Shown here piece by piece: positions 11,546 through 23,322 of a stretch of DNA of 64,000 nt. The stretch lies in assembly GCA_022559845.1 (NCBI GenBank), contig CM040121.1:568528140-568592139 (forward strand). Reading direction: 5' to 3'. Both the position numbers and the translations under genes were made by a program. This DNA is from Amorphophallus konjac (lineage: Eukaryota; Streptophyta; Magnoliopsida; Alismatales; Araceae). Under the pieces are notes generated by a model that saw nothing but the letters and a program-made list of their open reading frames with translations, searched no databases and was not told the DNA's origin. The stretch's first letter is position 1; every line of letters begins with the position of its first letter.

Positions 11546-12480
11546 TGATGCGGGATAGAAGTACGGGGTCACCTTCTTTCTGCCCTGGTCGCGCTATACC
11601 TTCATGGCGCCTTCTGAAGAACGCGCCATATCGTCCATGTGCATTCACAGACAGCAGCCCGAGATGACAGCTCTTCGATTCGGCGTCTCGTAGATAACTT
11701 TGGGGGTTCAAAACACAAGGGGAAAGCACGCAGGACGGTGGGTAACACACGGGGAATGCTAAAACAGAAATCAAACCAACCTAATACTAACTAGGATAAC
11801 TTTGGTGAAGGTGGATGTGGGGTGAGCGGCGAGGGAAGGAAGGTGGATGTAGATGATGCTAGGGCCGTAAGGAAGCTTGGCTGGGGCCTCTCACCCGAAC
11901 CCTTCGCAGGGACGGTGCATCCGAGCTCCTTCCTGACCTTAGCAGCATCTTTGGCGGTTGTGAGGGAAGGCGAACGTTGGTGGAAGAAGAACGAAGATCC
12001 AAATGGAGCCTCACACTCGACCCCGTCTCAGAGCCGATGCATCCTGGGCTTCGATCATCCTCCATTGAAGGGGAAAGAGAGAGGATCAGGGCAAGAGAAT
12101 TGGGCCTCGCACCCGGAGAGGGAAGGATGAAGGGGTTTTCCAAAGATTGGGGAAGATAGCCATGGCTACACTCAATCAAACTCACATAGATTCATTGCTT
12201 GTTTTTGATCAAATGGAATGAGATACATATATAGGGGAAGGGGAAGATAAAATGACGCTAGCACATCGATTACAACCATGGAAAACAACGAACATCGAAG
12301 ACTTTTGGGAGTTCCGACGTCGGGAAGTTGGACCGTCTGCAGCGGAGTCTCTGTCTGAGATCGCGCTGGGGTTGACTGGCGCCTTCTCCAGGTCGTGCTA
12401 CCCAAGGGTAGCGCGTCCATCCCTAGGCCTGGAAGCTTCCTCGATTTGCTTCGGCCTAGGAGCTTGCTTGATTCCCATCA
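11546..12480 (-). repeat. F LTR copy 1
   Basis: 935 bp, running TGATGCGGGA...GATTCCCATCA. In sense a TATA-like CTATATATGTA lies near 12222-12232 and is followed by a reading frame of 108 codons (12185-11859). A similar frame is open in copies 2 (13244-12891) and 3 (14241-13921). The opposite strand is also open at the same place, so coding is unproven. Confidence 0.9.
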
Positions 12481-12575
12481 AATCCCCTTCCACTTGGGAA
12501 GGTTCATCCTCGAACCTCGTAGCTCAAGATCACAGTATGTGAGAACAGCCTGGTTCCCTAAGCTCTGATACCATT
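12481..12575 (-). repeat. F internal region 1 (purine tract and primer site only)
   Basis: 95 bp between LTRs 1 and 2. Next to LTR 1 the sense strand reads GGAAGGGGATT (purine tract, 12481-12491). Next to LTR 2 it reads AATGGTATCAGAGC (primer site, 12562-12575). There is no room for a gene. Confidence 0.9.
12562..12573 (-). promoter_or_regulatory. F primer binding site 1
   Basis: Sense TGGTATCAGAGC, a perfect match to the usual initiator-Met primer complement, 2 nt from the LTR end. Confidence 0.92.
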
Positions 12576-13512
12576 TGATGCGGGACAAAAGTACGGGGTC
12601 ACCTTCTTTATGCCCTGGTCGCGCTATACCTTTCTGGCACCTTCTGAAGAGCGTGCCATATCGTCCATGCGTGTTCACAAACAGTAGCCCGGAATGACGG
12701 CTCTTCATTTCGGCGTCTCGTAGATAACTTTGGGGGGGTTCAAAACACAAGGGGAAAGCACACAGGACGGTGGGTAACACGTGGGGAATGCTAAAATAGA
12801 AATCAACCCAACCTAATACTAACTAGGATAACTTTGGTGAAGGTGGATGTGGGGTGAGCGGCGAGGGAAGGAAGGTGGATGTAGATGATGCTAGGGCCGT
12901 GAGGAAGCTTGGCTGGGGCCTCTCACCCGAACCCTTCGCAGGGACGGTGCAGTCGAGCTCCTTCCTGACCTTAGCAGCATCTTTGGCGGTGGTGAGGGAA
13001 GGCAAACGTTGGTGGAAGAAGAACGAAGATCCGAATGGAACCTCACACTCGACCCCGTCTCAGAGTCGATGCATCCGGGGCTTATATCATCCTCCATTGA
13101 AGGGGAAAGAGAGAGGATCAGGGCAAGAGAATTGGGCCTCACACCCGGAGAGGGAAGGATGAAGGGGTTTTCCAAAGATTGGGGAAGATAGCCATGGCTA
13201 CACTCAATCAAACTCTTATAGAGTGATTGCTTGTTTTTGACCAAACGGAATGGGATACATATATAGGGGAAGGGGAAGACAAAACGATGCTAGCACATCG
13301 ATTACAACCATGGAAAATAACGAACATCGAAGACTTTTGGGAGTTCCGACGCTGGGAAGTTGGACCGTCTGCAGCGGAGTCTCTGTCTGAGATCGTGATG
13401 GGGTTGACTGGCGCCTTCTCCAGGTCGCGCTACCCAAGGGTAGCGCGTCCATCCCTAGGCCTGGCAGCTTCCTCGATTTGCTTCGGCCTGACAGCTTGCT
13501 TGATTCCCATCA
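12576..13512 (-). repeat. F LTR copy 2
   Basis: 937 bp with the same ends as copy 1 and only scattered substitutions relative to it. A TATA-like sequence lies near 13256-13266 in sense. Confidence 0.92.
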
Positions 13513-13606
13513 AATCCCCTCCACTTGAGAAGGTTCATCCTCGAACCTCGTAGCTCAAGATCCCAGTCTGTGAGAACAACCTGGTTCCCTAAGCTCTGGT
13601 ACCATT
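13513..13606 (-). repeat. F internal region 2
   Basis: 94 bp, near-identical to internal region 1. The primer site at 13593-13604 reads TGGTACCAGAGC in sense, one base off the consensus, and the purine tract is GGAGGGGATT. Confidence 0.9.
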
Positions 13607-14498
13607 TGATGCGGGACAGAAGTACGGGGTCACCTTCTTTCTGCCCTGATCGCGCTATACCTTCCTGGCGCCTTCTGAAGAACGTGCCATATCGTCCATG
13701 CGCGTTCACAGACAGCAGCCCGGATGACGGCTCTTCGATTCGGCGTCTCGTAGATAACTTTGGGGGGGTTCAAAACACAAGAGGAAAGCACACAAGATGA
13801 TGGGTAACACATGGGGAATGATAAAACAGAAATCAAACCAACCTAATACTAACTAGGATAACTTTGGTGAAGATGGATGTGGGGTGAGCGGCGAGGGAAG
13901 GAAGGTGGATGTAGATGATGCTAGGGCCGTGAGGAAGCTTGGCTGGGGCCTCTCACCCGAACCCTTCGCAGGGACGGTGCAACCGAGCTCCTTCCTGACC
14001 TTAGCAGCATCTTTGGCGGTGGTGAGGGAAGGCGAACGTTGGTGGAAGAAGAACGAAGATCCGAATGGAGCCTCACACTCGACCCCATCTTAGAGCCGAT
14101 GCACCCGGGGCTTCGATCATCCTCCATTGAAGGGGAAAGAGAGAGGATCATGGCAAGAGAATTGGGCCTCGCACCCGGAGAGGGAAGGATGAAGGGGTTT
14201 TCCAAAGATTGGGGAAGATAGCCATGGCTACACTCAATCAAACTCTCATAGAGTCATTGCTTGTTTTTGATCAAACGGAATGGGATACATATATAGGGGA
14301 AGGGGAAGATAAAACGACGCTAGCACATCGATTACAACCATGGAAAACAACGAACATCAAAGACTTTTGGGAGTTCCGACACCGGGAAGTTGGACCGTCT
14401 GCAGCGGAGTCTCTATCTGAGATCGCGCTGGGGTTGACTGGCGCCTTGTCCAGGTCGCGCTACCCAAGGGTAGCGTGTCCATCCCTAGGCCTAGCAGC
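13607..14498 (-). repeat. F LTR copy 3, first part
   Basis: The first 892 bp of the third LTR, interrupted by element B after CTAGCAGC. The remainder lies at 37342-37390. Confidence 0.9.
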
Positions 14499-15639
14499 TG
14501 TTGACACCCGTTTTTAGCCCACAAGTTGCGTCATTTCTCTTATTCATCATTTTTGATGTCCTGAATTACCCATTATTTTGGAGCCTTCCTTGGATGGATT
14601 TTGAGCCATTTTTCATTGTTCCATTCCCTTTGAGTCCTAGAGATCATGATTTTCTAAAGCCCTAGAGCTTATTTTATCAACTTCTGGCTTCTAAGTCAAC
14701 TTTCGGCCCATTTAGGCCGACTTCCCTCAAGTAATCGGCTCTCTCCCGCTACGTAGTCCTGAAAGTAGTCCTTTTTCATCTCTTTCTGTTCCTCTTTTCA
14801 AAAAGTTGTCTTCACCAAAGTTGTTCATCTTTCAAAGATCTACAATTTATTCTTCTACGCCGTTGGCCAGTTCTTCCCCGATTGTGAGCTATTTGCATTT
14901 TTCCGGCGTGCTGTGCTGTTCACCTATGTCTCAGAATTTTCCTCTCTGTTCCATCCCCATTTTCTCCATCTTCCAATCATTTTCTTAACTTGCTTTCTTC
15001 ATAAAATTTGTTCCCCTCTCAGTTATCTACAATTTCTTCTTCAACCACTTTCGCTAGTTCTGCCCGTTTGAGAGATACGCTTCAATTTCCAAAGTCATGC
15101 GCAGTCTATCCAGAATTCTCCTTCATCGGTGTGAAGGTCTAGTGTAGGTGTGTCGGAGCACATGTGACGGTCTAGTATAGATGCGTCAGAGCACTGTGAC
15201 GGTCCTATACTAGACCGTCACAGTCAAACTTGTCCGAAATCGTCCCGTTCGACCCCCAGAGTGTGACGGAACTACCCTAGGACGTTACATGACTCTGACG
15301 GTCCTACGATAGACTGTTACACACAGCAGAGAGTCCAATTTATGCTGGACTCTGCCCCAAAAACTGCGCGGTGAGCCTATCTTGCAGAGCCCATAACTTC
15401 TTCAATTCTTATCCAAATTGATCTCCGTTTTTTCCTACTTCTAGCCCTTTGTATTATCTTGAATTTGGTTCATAGAAATCAAATTTTCATTAGCTATATC
15501 TCTCGGGATCTGGGTCGCAAGATCAGAATTTAAGCATCCTGGTACAACTAAACCTCTATTTTCTAGTGCGACGGGGCTACCTTCCAAGAGCCATATCTTC
15601 TAGAATCCTTCTCCGAATTGATCCCCGTTTGTTCCTATC
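14499..15639 (+). repeat. B 5' LTR, first part
   Basis: Matches 35352-36492 of the 3' LTR. It ends with CTATC (15635-15639), the target duplication of element A. A cluster of GTGACGGTC palindromes lies at 15140-15325. No credible gene. Confidence 0.92.
15194..15223. repeat. Palindrome in the B LTR
   Basis: CTGTGACGGTC, an 8 nt loop CTATACTA, then GACCGTCACAG: a perfect 11 bp inverted repeat. The same palindrome is at 36048-36077 in the other LTR. Confidence 0.95.
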
Positions 15640-17831
15640 TAGTGTGGACACCCGAGCCATTGAGAAGCACGATACGCCGAGCCACCGGTACCATACGCGG
15701 AGCACCACCCGAGCAACTTCGGCGTCTATCTGGCTCGGAGACAGTCTGGAGACTCCCCCTTGAGTCTTGACATTAATCATATTTATTTGGACTTTATTTG
15801 TGTGTCATGTGTGTTTATGTAATTTTATTCGGTTTGTAATTTGGTTTGTAAGAGGGGTTTATGTGTAATATGGACCACCTGGGTCCCGCGGGCCCCCCAG
15901 CCCTCCTCCCATTGATCCACCTCACCCCTAGGGCCCATGTGGGGTCAGTCAACATGTCAATTGTGAGCTTCTAGAAGGGTGGGCCAAGTGGGGGACAAAG
16001 GACTTAAAAAGTCCAAGTTGGATGCCATGAAGTCCAAGGGGCGCCCCCCCTTTAGAATAAAATAGAAATAATTTTGTAATTTCTTTATTTTGGTCCAAAC
16101 CACATGGGAGAATTAATTTTGTTGACTCCCAAGTTTGCCCCTCCCAATTCTAGATCTAGGGTTAATTGAGGTCTTTTTGTATTTCAAATAAAACCCTTGT
16201 ATTTCCATTTGATTGGAATTAATGAACACAAAAATCAGAAATTTTGTTGGAGCAGCAAGGGCCGCCCCCTAATCTCTCTCCTCTCTCTTCTTCTTGCAGC
16301 TGGTCAGGTTGCCTTCAGAGGTGGCAAGCCTCACATATCAGTTCCGGTGATCGCCGCCGCCGCCATCGTGCCGCCATCGCACCGCCACGGTTGCCGTCGG
16401 AGTTCTGTCTACTCAAGACAGCCAGCTCTTCCACGAATTTTGGCTCTCAACCACATGATCTTCTTGAGCTGAAATTTTCAAAGGGTGTTCCAGAGGTTCC
16501 CTCCATATTCTACAAAAATTGGTTTGGCCTCTAGTTCCCGATTTCCATTTTTACATTTTCGTCCATCTTTCCCTTCCAGTTCTGCTAGGTTTCTGTCTAC
16601 AGTGACAGCAACCCTGAGTTTCCAATCTTCGGACCTCTTTTTGATTTTTCATGGAGCTCCCAAATTTACTAGAAGTTCTATCCACCAACCCCTCCGAATT
16701 TCTAAAGGCCATCTCATATTTTCTAAAAATCATCTTCAGATCCCCCCACAGTTCTGTCAGCTAGTGTCCAGATCCGACCACCAGTCAGCATAACATCCCT
16801 AACAAATCGAAACCTCCACCAATCCCGTCAGAAGAATTATTGCCGTTTTCTTCTCTCTCTCCTCTACAACTTTCATGAAGAGCTTGAGGTCTGAATCTGA
16901 GGTCTACCCCGCGGTCAAAGGTAGTTCTCAAGAAACTTCCTGCTGCCCTAAGATTTCGGGCACTATCCAATAGCAACTTCAAAAATCAACAAAGGCCAGA
17001 TCCGTATAGATCCAGCTAATCTCTCTGGTCTTAGATTGAAGTACTTCGAAAGAGCTTTCCAACGGTACCTTCTGTGATTCGATCCGATATCAGGATTGAT
17101 CGCAGCAACCGATCTCGCCGGAGCGCGCGTTGAAAAATAGAAGCACCAGTCCGTGGGCAGCAACTCCAAAGCTTGAAGATCTGGGCCGATCGGCCTCCGA
17201 CCGGTGTTTTCGGCCGACCGCCGTCCAGGGAGACGCGCCACCAGGGGTCCCCACCACAGCGGGACCCACCCCATCAGACCCGGAGGACAGAGCAACTCGT
17301 GGGCCCCACGGACCCGTAGATCGCGCCGTCCGGACAGTACCAAAACGCGGGTTCGGCACCGCCGAGACGACATCAAGATGCTGCCCGGCAACCCGATTGT
17401 CGCGACTCCCGGGCCCCACATGTGACATGTTACCTCCCTGCGTGGAGTGGGTCAAAATTATTGTACGGCTGTAAAAGTGCTTAACCGGGAGTCCAAGATT
17501 GGCCGGGGTTGTCTTCCCCACGCCGGGAGCGTGGAGGTAACGATCGTAACTTCTTGGCAGTCATTTGCTAGTTTAGCTTATGATCTTAGGCCACTGCCGA
17601 GTGCGATATGAACTAGTCCGTGAGTCCATGTCACCGCTATGAGTGTGAGAGTGACCCGTTCCGTGGCTCGGTCCGAGCACGGAAGTTGAGTCGGACTACT
17701 CTTAACTCTGCCGGTTCTTTAACCGCGCGCGATCCGTATTTCCCTCGCTTGGGACGACGAGTGAGCTTGCGTTTCTGTTAGCGACGTATAGCCCATCTCT
17801 TAGAGTCGGTCCCCGTGTCCGTCCCGCATCA
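15640..17831 (+). repeat. A 5' LTR
   Basis: 2,192 bp ending GTCCCGCATCA. The 3' LTR begins TGGTGCGGACACC; here the first two bases read TA instead of TG, so the terminal dinucleotide is mutated. Positions 15640-15763 keep the same reading frame that ends pol in the 3' LTR (TRAIEKHDTPSHRY). A pyrimidine tract followed by GCAG at about 16265-16300 resembles a splice acceptor. Compared with the 3' LTR, 81 bp are missing near 17795. Confidence 0.92.
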
Positions 17832-17834
17832 GTT

Positions 17835-17846
17835 TGGTATCAGAGC
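17835..17846 (+). promoter_or_regulatory. A primer binding site
   Basis: TGGTATCAGAGC, 3 nt after the LTR end, a perfect match to the usual plant initiator-Met primer complement. Confidence 0.95.
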
Positions 17847-18144
17847 GAGTCGAGTCTAGGGTAGTCATTGCATAAGTCTTGCATGCATCATGATCTAAGT
17901 CGAGTCTAGGATCATCATTATTTTCAAAACAAAAAAAGTGTTTTAAAATTATATTTCTTCCCGATAATCTGGTATCTTAAAAGGTGTTGTCCGAACGTTA
18001 GGCTATGCCTATCGGGAAGGCCGCACACTTGCGGGAGTGATCCTCGGATCGATTAACTCCACCACGTACCGGATATTGGTTTAGGTCTAGGTGCATTAGT
18101 CGGTGTTTGCATCAGTTTGTGTCTCCTAGTTCGTGTGTCTTTGC

Positions 18145-19674
18145 ATGCCCACCCGTCGAGGTACCCAGTACTCGCCACCACCACCTATGGCGAATTCCCG
18201 AGCCCATAGCTCCGATGAGTCCTCGACGGTCGAGATGTTCCGAGCCATTATGGATCGTCTCGATATGCGTATGGATGGCCTTAGTACGCGTCTAGATGGC
18301 GTAGGAACACGTCTAGAAGGGAGAATGAAAGCCCTTAAGGATCGGGCCAAATCGTCGGACCAGTCCATCCAGGGACTTGTAGGGAGGATTGCCGTCCTCG
18401 AGAGGGCCCCAGCGGCGGCGCAACCCGCGCCGACCAATGGTCAACAAGAGCCGGCTCAGTAACCTACTGCACCAAGGGCTCAGGCAGTGGATGTTGGGAG
18501 GCAACAGGTGCATATGGTGGATGACTATGCATCTGACAATGATCAAGGTGGAAATGGTCGTCGTAATCAACGACGGAACCGTGATGATGATGATGACGAC
18601 CGTATTCTTAGGGGCGTGCGTGCGGACCCTCCCACTTTTAGCGGGTCCTTGGACCCTAGGGTGTATTTAGATTGGGAGGCCGACATGGACCGGTTCTTCG
18701 AGTGGTTTGAGATGACGGACCACCGAAGAGTCCGATACGCGAAGATGAAGCTGCAAGGGCAGGCCCAAACTTATTGGACCAATGTGGAGAGCCTGCTCAA
18801 TCAGCGACGTCAACCCCAGATCGGTACTTGGGATGACATGAAAACCAAGCTGAGGGAGAAATACCTTCCTACCTCATATTGCCAACGTCTCATAGATAAA
18901 TGGCAAAGCATCTCCCAAGGGAACCGATTCGTGACTGAGTACACCGCTGAGTTTGACGAGTATTACTTATGGTGTGGAGTTACGGAGGAGAGCACCATGA
19001 CCATATCACGCTTTCGAAGAGGTCTGCGGCCCAACTATCAATATGAACTCTTTCGCCGCAACGCGACCACTTTGGAGCAGGCGTATGAGGTTGCTCTCGA
19101 ATTGGAACAATTCGAAGCCGAGTTCGAGTCTCCCCATCGGTTGGGCTCCTTCCCCCTTCGTAGTGTCGAGCCCCGTGGCTCATCTGGCACGTATCCGAGG
19201 GCCCCCATGGCTCGACCTCAGGATCCCGCTCGCCCCGAGCCCTTTGCTCCTAGGCCTCGCCCTCCACCCCCGAGGGACCTTCCTCGTCCCCAGCATCTTA
19301 CGGCACCCACAGCCCGTCCACCGGCACCCGCACCTCCTGCACGTCCTTTGCTACCTACACCTCCTATCCGTCGGGAGGATAAGGGGAAAGAACCCATGAT
19401 TGGGGAGCCCAGTGGATCACGGCAGCAGTGTTATCGCTGCAATGGGTTTGGCCATTTCGCCAACCAGTGTCCCACCCGCCCATCTCTTATCATTGGGGAC
19501 ACAAAGGCCGAGGATACCACCCCTGCAGGCCTCGAGTTAGTCACCTATGAAGCAGATCAGGAGCTTGCTGACGAATACTATGAGATTGAAGGTGACGGCC
19601 TGGATGCCCTGCATACCGATGATGTCCACGTGGGGGGTCGTCAGGTGTATTCTCACCCAGCCACAGGCCAGTGA
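18145..19674 (+). pseudogene. Element A gag (one stop)
   Basis: Gag forms the particle that packages the element's RNA. The frame opens with ATG at 18145 (MPTRRG) after a leader of about 300 nt. An N-terminal part rich in D, R and L, possibly coiled-coil (18210-18450), ends at an in-frame TAA at 18460-18462. The same frame then continues through an acidic/basic stretch (NQRRNRDDDDDD), the conserved gag core around 18640-19120 (YLDWEADMDRFFEWF ... KMKLQGQAQTYW), a proline-rich linker and one zinc knuckle CYRCNGFGHFANQC (19429-19470). The frame closes at 19674, but the protease follows in another frame, so a frameshift lies near 19660-19680. Confidence 0.93.
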
Positions 19675-20128
19675 TGACTGGCGTCGGACCACTATTTTTC
19701 ATACCTTCTGTAGGTTGGGCAAGCATGTGTGTAAAGTGATCATCGATAGCGGGAGTTGCATCAATGCAATCTCCACGGGTGCTGTCTCCCGTCTTGGTCT
19801 TACACCCGTGGATCACCCTAGCCCCTATCGTGTATCATGGGTGGATTCCACTTCCATCCCGATCAGGCTGCGGTGTTTGGTCCCACTGCAGTTCTATGCC
19901 TACCGTGACGAGGTATGGTGTGATGTCTTACCCATGGAGGTGGGTAATATTATTTTGGGTAGGCCGTGGTTATTTGATCGGGATGCCACACTCCATGGCC
20001 GGTCGAACACATGTACCTTCGACCATGATGGCCAACGGATTACTCTCCAACCCCATCAGCCCAAGAGCCCATCCGTTAGGGGTCCTACTGGCCCTAGTAC
20101 TCCGGAGCCTTCCGTCCCCGGGCCCTAG
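19675..20128 (+). pseudogene. Element A protease
   Basis: Aspartic protease that would cut the polyprotein. It lies in frame 2, entered from gag by a frameshift. The active-site motif is IDSGSC with DSG at 19745-19753; plant chromoviruses often have DSG here. The second hallmark, ILGRPWLFDRDA, is near 19950-19985. A TAG at 20126-20128 closes frame 2, while pol resumes in frame 1 from about 20110, so a second frameshift lies around 20090-20126. Confidence 0.88.
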
Positions 20129-20136
20129 CTCGGGCT

Positions 20137-21723
20137 ATGACCGTTACATCTGGCCCAGGTGAGCCCTCGACTAGGAGATTGATGTTGATTAGCTCCCAGG
20201 AAATGGAGCGGGAGGCTAGTCGGGGCTGCCCTGTGTTTGCTATTGCGGTCTGAGAGGTAGAGCGAGACTACGAGGGTGAGCTCCCACCCGAGGTTGTCCC
20301 CATTCTGCAGGAGTTTGCTGATATCTTTCCTGATGAGCTTCCCGAGGGACTCCCACCTATGCGGGATATTCAGCATGCCATCGACCTTATTCTGGGCTCT
20401 TCATTGCCCAACCTTCCTCATTATCGCATGAGTCCCACGGAACATGCCGAGCTAAAACGGCAGGTCGATGAGTTGATGCAGAGAGGATCTGTTCGGGACA
20501 GCATGAGCCCATGTGCTGTACCCGCATTACTTGCCCCGAAGAAGGATGACACGTGGAGAATGTGCATTGATAGCCGTGCCATCAACAAAATCACCGTGAA
20601 GTACAGGTTCCCTATTCCCCGCCTGGATGACATGCTAGACATGATGGCTGGTGTCACTATCTTCTCAAAGATTGATCTTAAGAGTGGCTACCATCATGTG
20701 AGGATTAGGCCAGGTGATGAGTGGAAGACCGCATTCAAGACCAAGGATGGTCTATATGAGTGGTTGGTCATGCCTTTTGGGTTGACCAATGCCCCTAGCA
20801 CATTCATGCGACTCATGACTCAGGTCCTTCGACCGTTTATTAGAGTCTTTGTGGTTGTGTATTTCGATGATATCCTTATCTATAGTCGCACCATGGGGGA
20901 CCACTTAGACCACCTTCGGCAGGTCTGTCTTCTTCTTAGGCGAGAGCAGTTGTTTGCGAACCCACAGAAGTGTGCCTTCATGACACCTCAGCATACCTTC
21001 TTGGGTTTTATTGTGTCTAGTACTGGGGTCTCCGCCGATCCGGAGAAGGTCCGGGCCATTGTTGAGTGGTCAGAACCCCGTAAGGTTCATGATGTCCGCA
21101 GCTTTCATGGCCTTGCGACGTTCTATCGTCGCTTCATCCGTGGATTTAGCTTCGTCACCGCCCCGATCACGGATTGTATCCGAAAGGGCACCTTTGTATG
21201 GACGAAGGCCGCAGCTGCCGCCTTCAAGGACATCAAGGAGCGCATGACCCAGACACATATCCTTCAATTACCTGATTTCTCGAAGGTGTTTGAGGTCTCC
21301 TGTGATGCGTCGGGTGTCGGGATAGGAGGTGTTTTGAGTCAGGAGGCCCACCCGGTCGCATATTTCAGCGAGAAGCTGAATGACGCGAAACTGCGATACT
21401 CCACTTATGATAAGAAATTTTACGCAGTTGTCCATGCTCTTAGGCATTGGAGGCACTATCTTTTACATCAGGAGTTTGTCTTATACTCCGATCATGAGGC
21501 TTTGAGGTACCTCCATTCCCAAAAGAAGCTTAATTCACGTCACAGTCGTTCGGTTGAGTATCTCCAGCAGTTCACCTTTATGCTTAAACATAAGACTGGA
21601 GTGGAGAACAAGGTGGCTGATGCCTTGAGTCGGCGAGCGTGTTTGCTGACCACCATGAGTGCCGAGGTCATAGGGCTAGAAAAGATGAGAGAGGCCTATC
21701 TTGACTGTCCTGACTTTGGTTAG
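20137..21723 (+). pseudogene. Element A reverse transcriptase and RNase H
   Basis: These domains would copy the RNA genome into DNA and degrade the RNA template. Frame 1 carries a linker with an in-frame TGA (20251-20253), then RT from about 20360: [28 protein letters not shown] and the catalytic YFDD at 20860-20871 (ILIYS follows). RNase H (about 21280-21640) shows [14 protein letters not shown], an E in the [12 protein letters not shown] helix, YSDHEAL and the closing [12 protein letters not shown] at 21721-21723 separates it from integrase in the same frame. The catalytic residues that I can identify are present. Confidence 0.94.
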
Positions 21724-23322
21724 ATTTATGCCACTCTCCAGGCCGGACCCTCGAGAGACCATGATGACTATGTGCTTCAGGAGGGATACCTCTTTCGAGG
21801 AGGTCGGCTTTGTGTTCCCCGAACTTCGGTTCGAGACTTCTTAGTCTGGGAGCTACATACGGGAGGTCTAGCCGGCCACTTTGGTCGGAACAAGACTATT
21901 GAGGCAGTTGAGCATAGATTTTATTGGCCGAGCTTGAAGCGCGATGTTGCTCACATTGTGGCTCAGTGCCGTACATGTGCTACGGCCAAGATGAAGAAGC
22001 AAAGCTCGGGCCTCTATACGCCTCTCCCGTGCCTGATGCGCCGTGGCAGGATGTTAGCATGGATTTTGTCTTGGGATTGCCACGTACCTCCAGGAAGCAT
22101 GATTCGATCTATGTGGTTGTTGACCGATTCTCGAAGATGGCCCTTGTCATTCCTTGCTCGAAGACTTCGGATGCTTCGAGGGTAGCTCGCTTTTTTTCTC
22201 ACTCATGTGGTGTGCAAGTTCGGGTTGCCTCGTACGATAGTGTCTGACCGTGATGTTAGATTCACTAGTTATTTTTGGAAGACACTATGGCATATGTTGG
22301 GTACTTATCTCAAGTTTTTTACTGCATATCATCCCCAGACAGATGGTCAGACCGAGGTGGTCAATAGGAGTCTGGGTGACCTTTTGAGGTGTCTTGTCAG
22401 GGACCGCATAGGGGATTGGGATCTCATGTTACCACTGGCAGAGTTTGCATATAATGATTCTGTAAATAGGTCTACCGGCATGAGTCCATTCGAGATTGTC
22501 ACAGGTCGTAGGTCTAGGAAGCCAGTGGATCTTGTCCCCATGCCCATCCATGCACGAGTGTCGGAGTCTGCCGAGTCGTTTGTTAGGCATGTTAGGAGTC
22601 TGCATGACGACATCCGTCGTCACATTGAGGCCCGTAATGCACGGTATAAGGAGCTAGCCGATGCCCATCGACACCACCGAGAGTTCCAAGAGAGCGAATA
22701 TGTCATGATCAGGGTAAGACCTGGACGGTTTTCCTCTGGAACCGTCAAGAAACTGCAAGCTCGCGGAGCCGGTCCATTTAGAGTGTTGAAACGCATTGGA
22801 TCCAATGCGTATGTTGTGGACCTGCCCGAGGGATATGGTATAAGCTCTATTTTTAATGTATCGGATCTAGTTGCATATAGGGACCCAGCGGTGATCCCTA
22901 GTGAGCCTTTCGAGCCATCCCCTCCCATTGAGAGTGATCCCACATCTGAGTGTCCACCTCCAGCCCCTTTTCCACGGCAGCGAGAGCATATAGATCATAT
23001 ACTGGATGAGCAGGTGACAGTTACTAGGAGTGGATCCTACCTGCGCTACCTAGTGCGATGGAGAGGACGGCCCGCCACCGAGGATACATGGATCACCCAT
23101 GGAGAGTTGCAGCGGATTGATCGGGACCTACTGGAGTGGTACCACAGTGATGCAGACCCTTACTTGACATGGTCGAGTTTCTCCCACCCGGGGAGAATTG
23201 GTGCGGACACCCGAGCGATTGAGAAGCACGATACGCCGAGCCACCGGTACGGTACGCGGAGCACCACCCGAGCTACTTCGGCTTCCATCTGGCTCGGAGA
23301 CAACCTGGAGACTCCCCCTTGA
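21724..23322 (+). pseudogene. Element A integrase with chromodomain, reading into the 3' LTR
   Basis: The N-terminal zinc-binding part has HTGGLAGHFG and CRTCATAK (21855-21990, frame 1). A 1 nt loss near 22030 moves the frame to 3, and a shift in the T run 22192-22198 brings it back to frame 1. The catalytic acidic residues remain: D at 22062-22064 (SMDFVLG), D at 22246-22248 (VSDRD) and E at 22354-22356 (DGQTEV). A GPF-type region (near 22760) and a chromodomain-like segment follow (about 22984-23110; YLVRWRGRPATEDTWI). The frame does not stop before the LTR at 23199 but ends at TGA 23320-23322, 41 codons inside it. Chromodomains are thought to steer integration to marked chromatin. Confidence 0.92.
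23190..23198 (+). promoter_or_regulatory. A polypurine tract
   Basis: GGGGAGAAT directly before the LTR start TGGTGCGG. It lies inside the open pol frame. Confidence 0.75.

Noticed and set aside
11822..12130. 102-codon + strand frame in the F LTR
   Set aside because: Antisense to F and overlapping the sense frame; open in three copies but equally explained by GC-rich, stop-poor sequence.
16197..16793. Genes in the A LTR (91-102 codons)
   Set aside because: Frames differ between the two LTRs and lack conservation; the splice-acceptor-like site is noted in the LTR entry instead.
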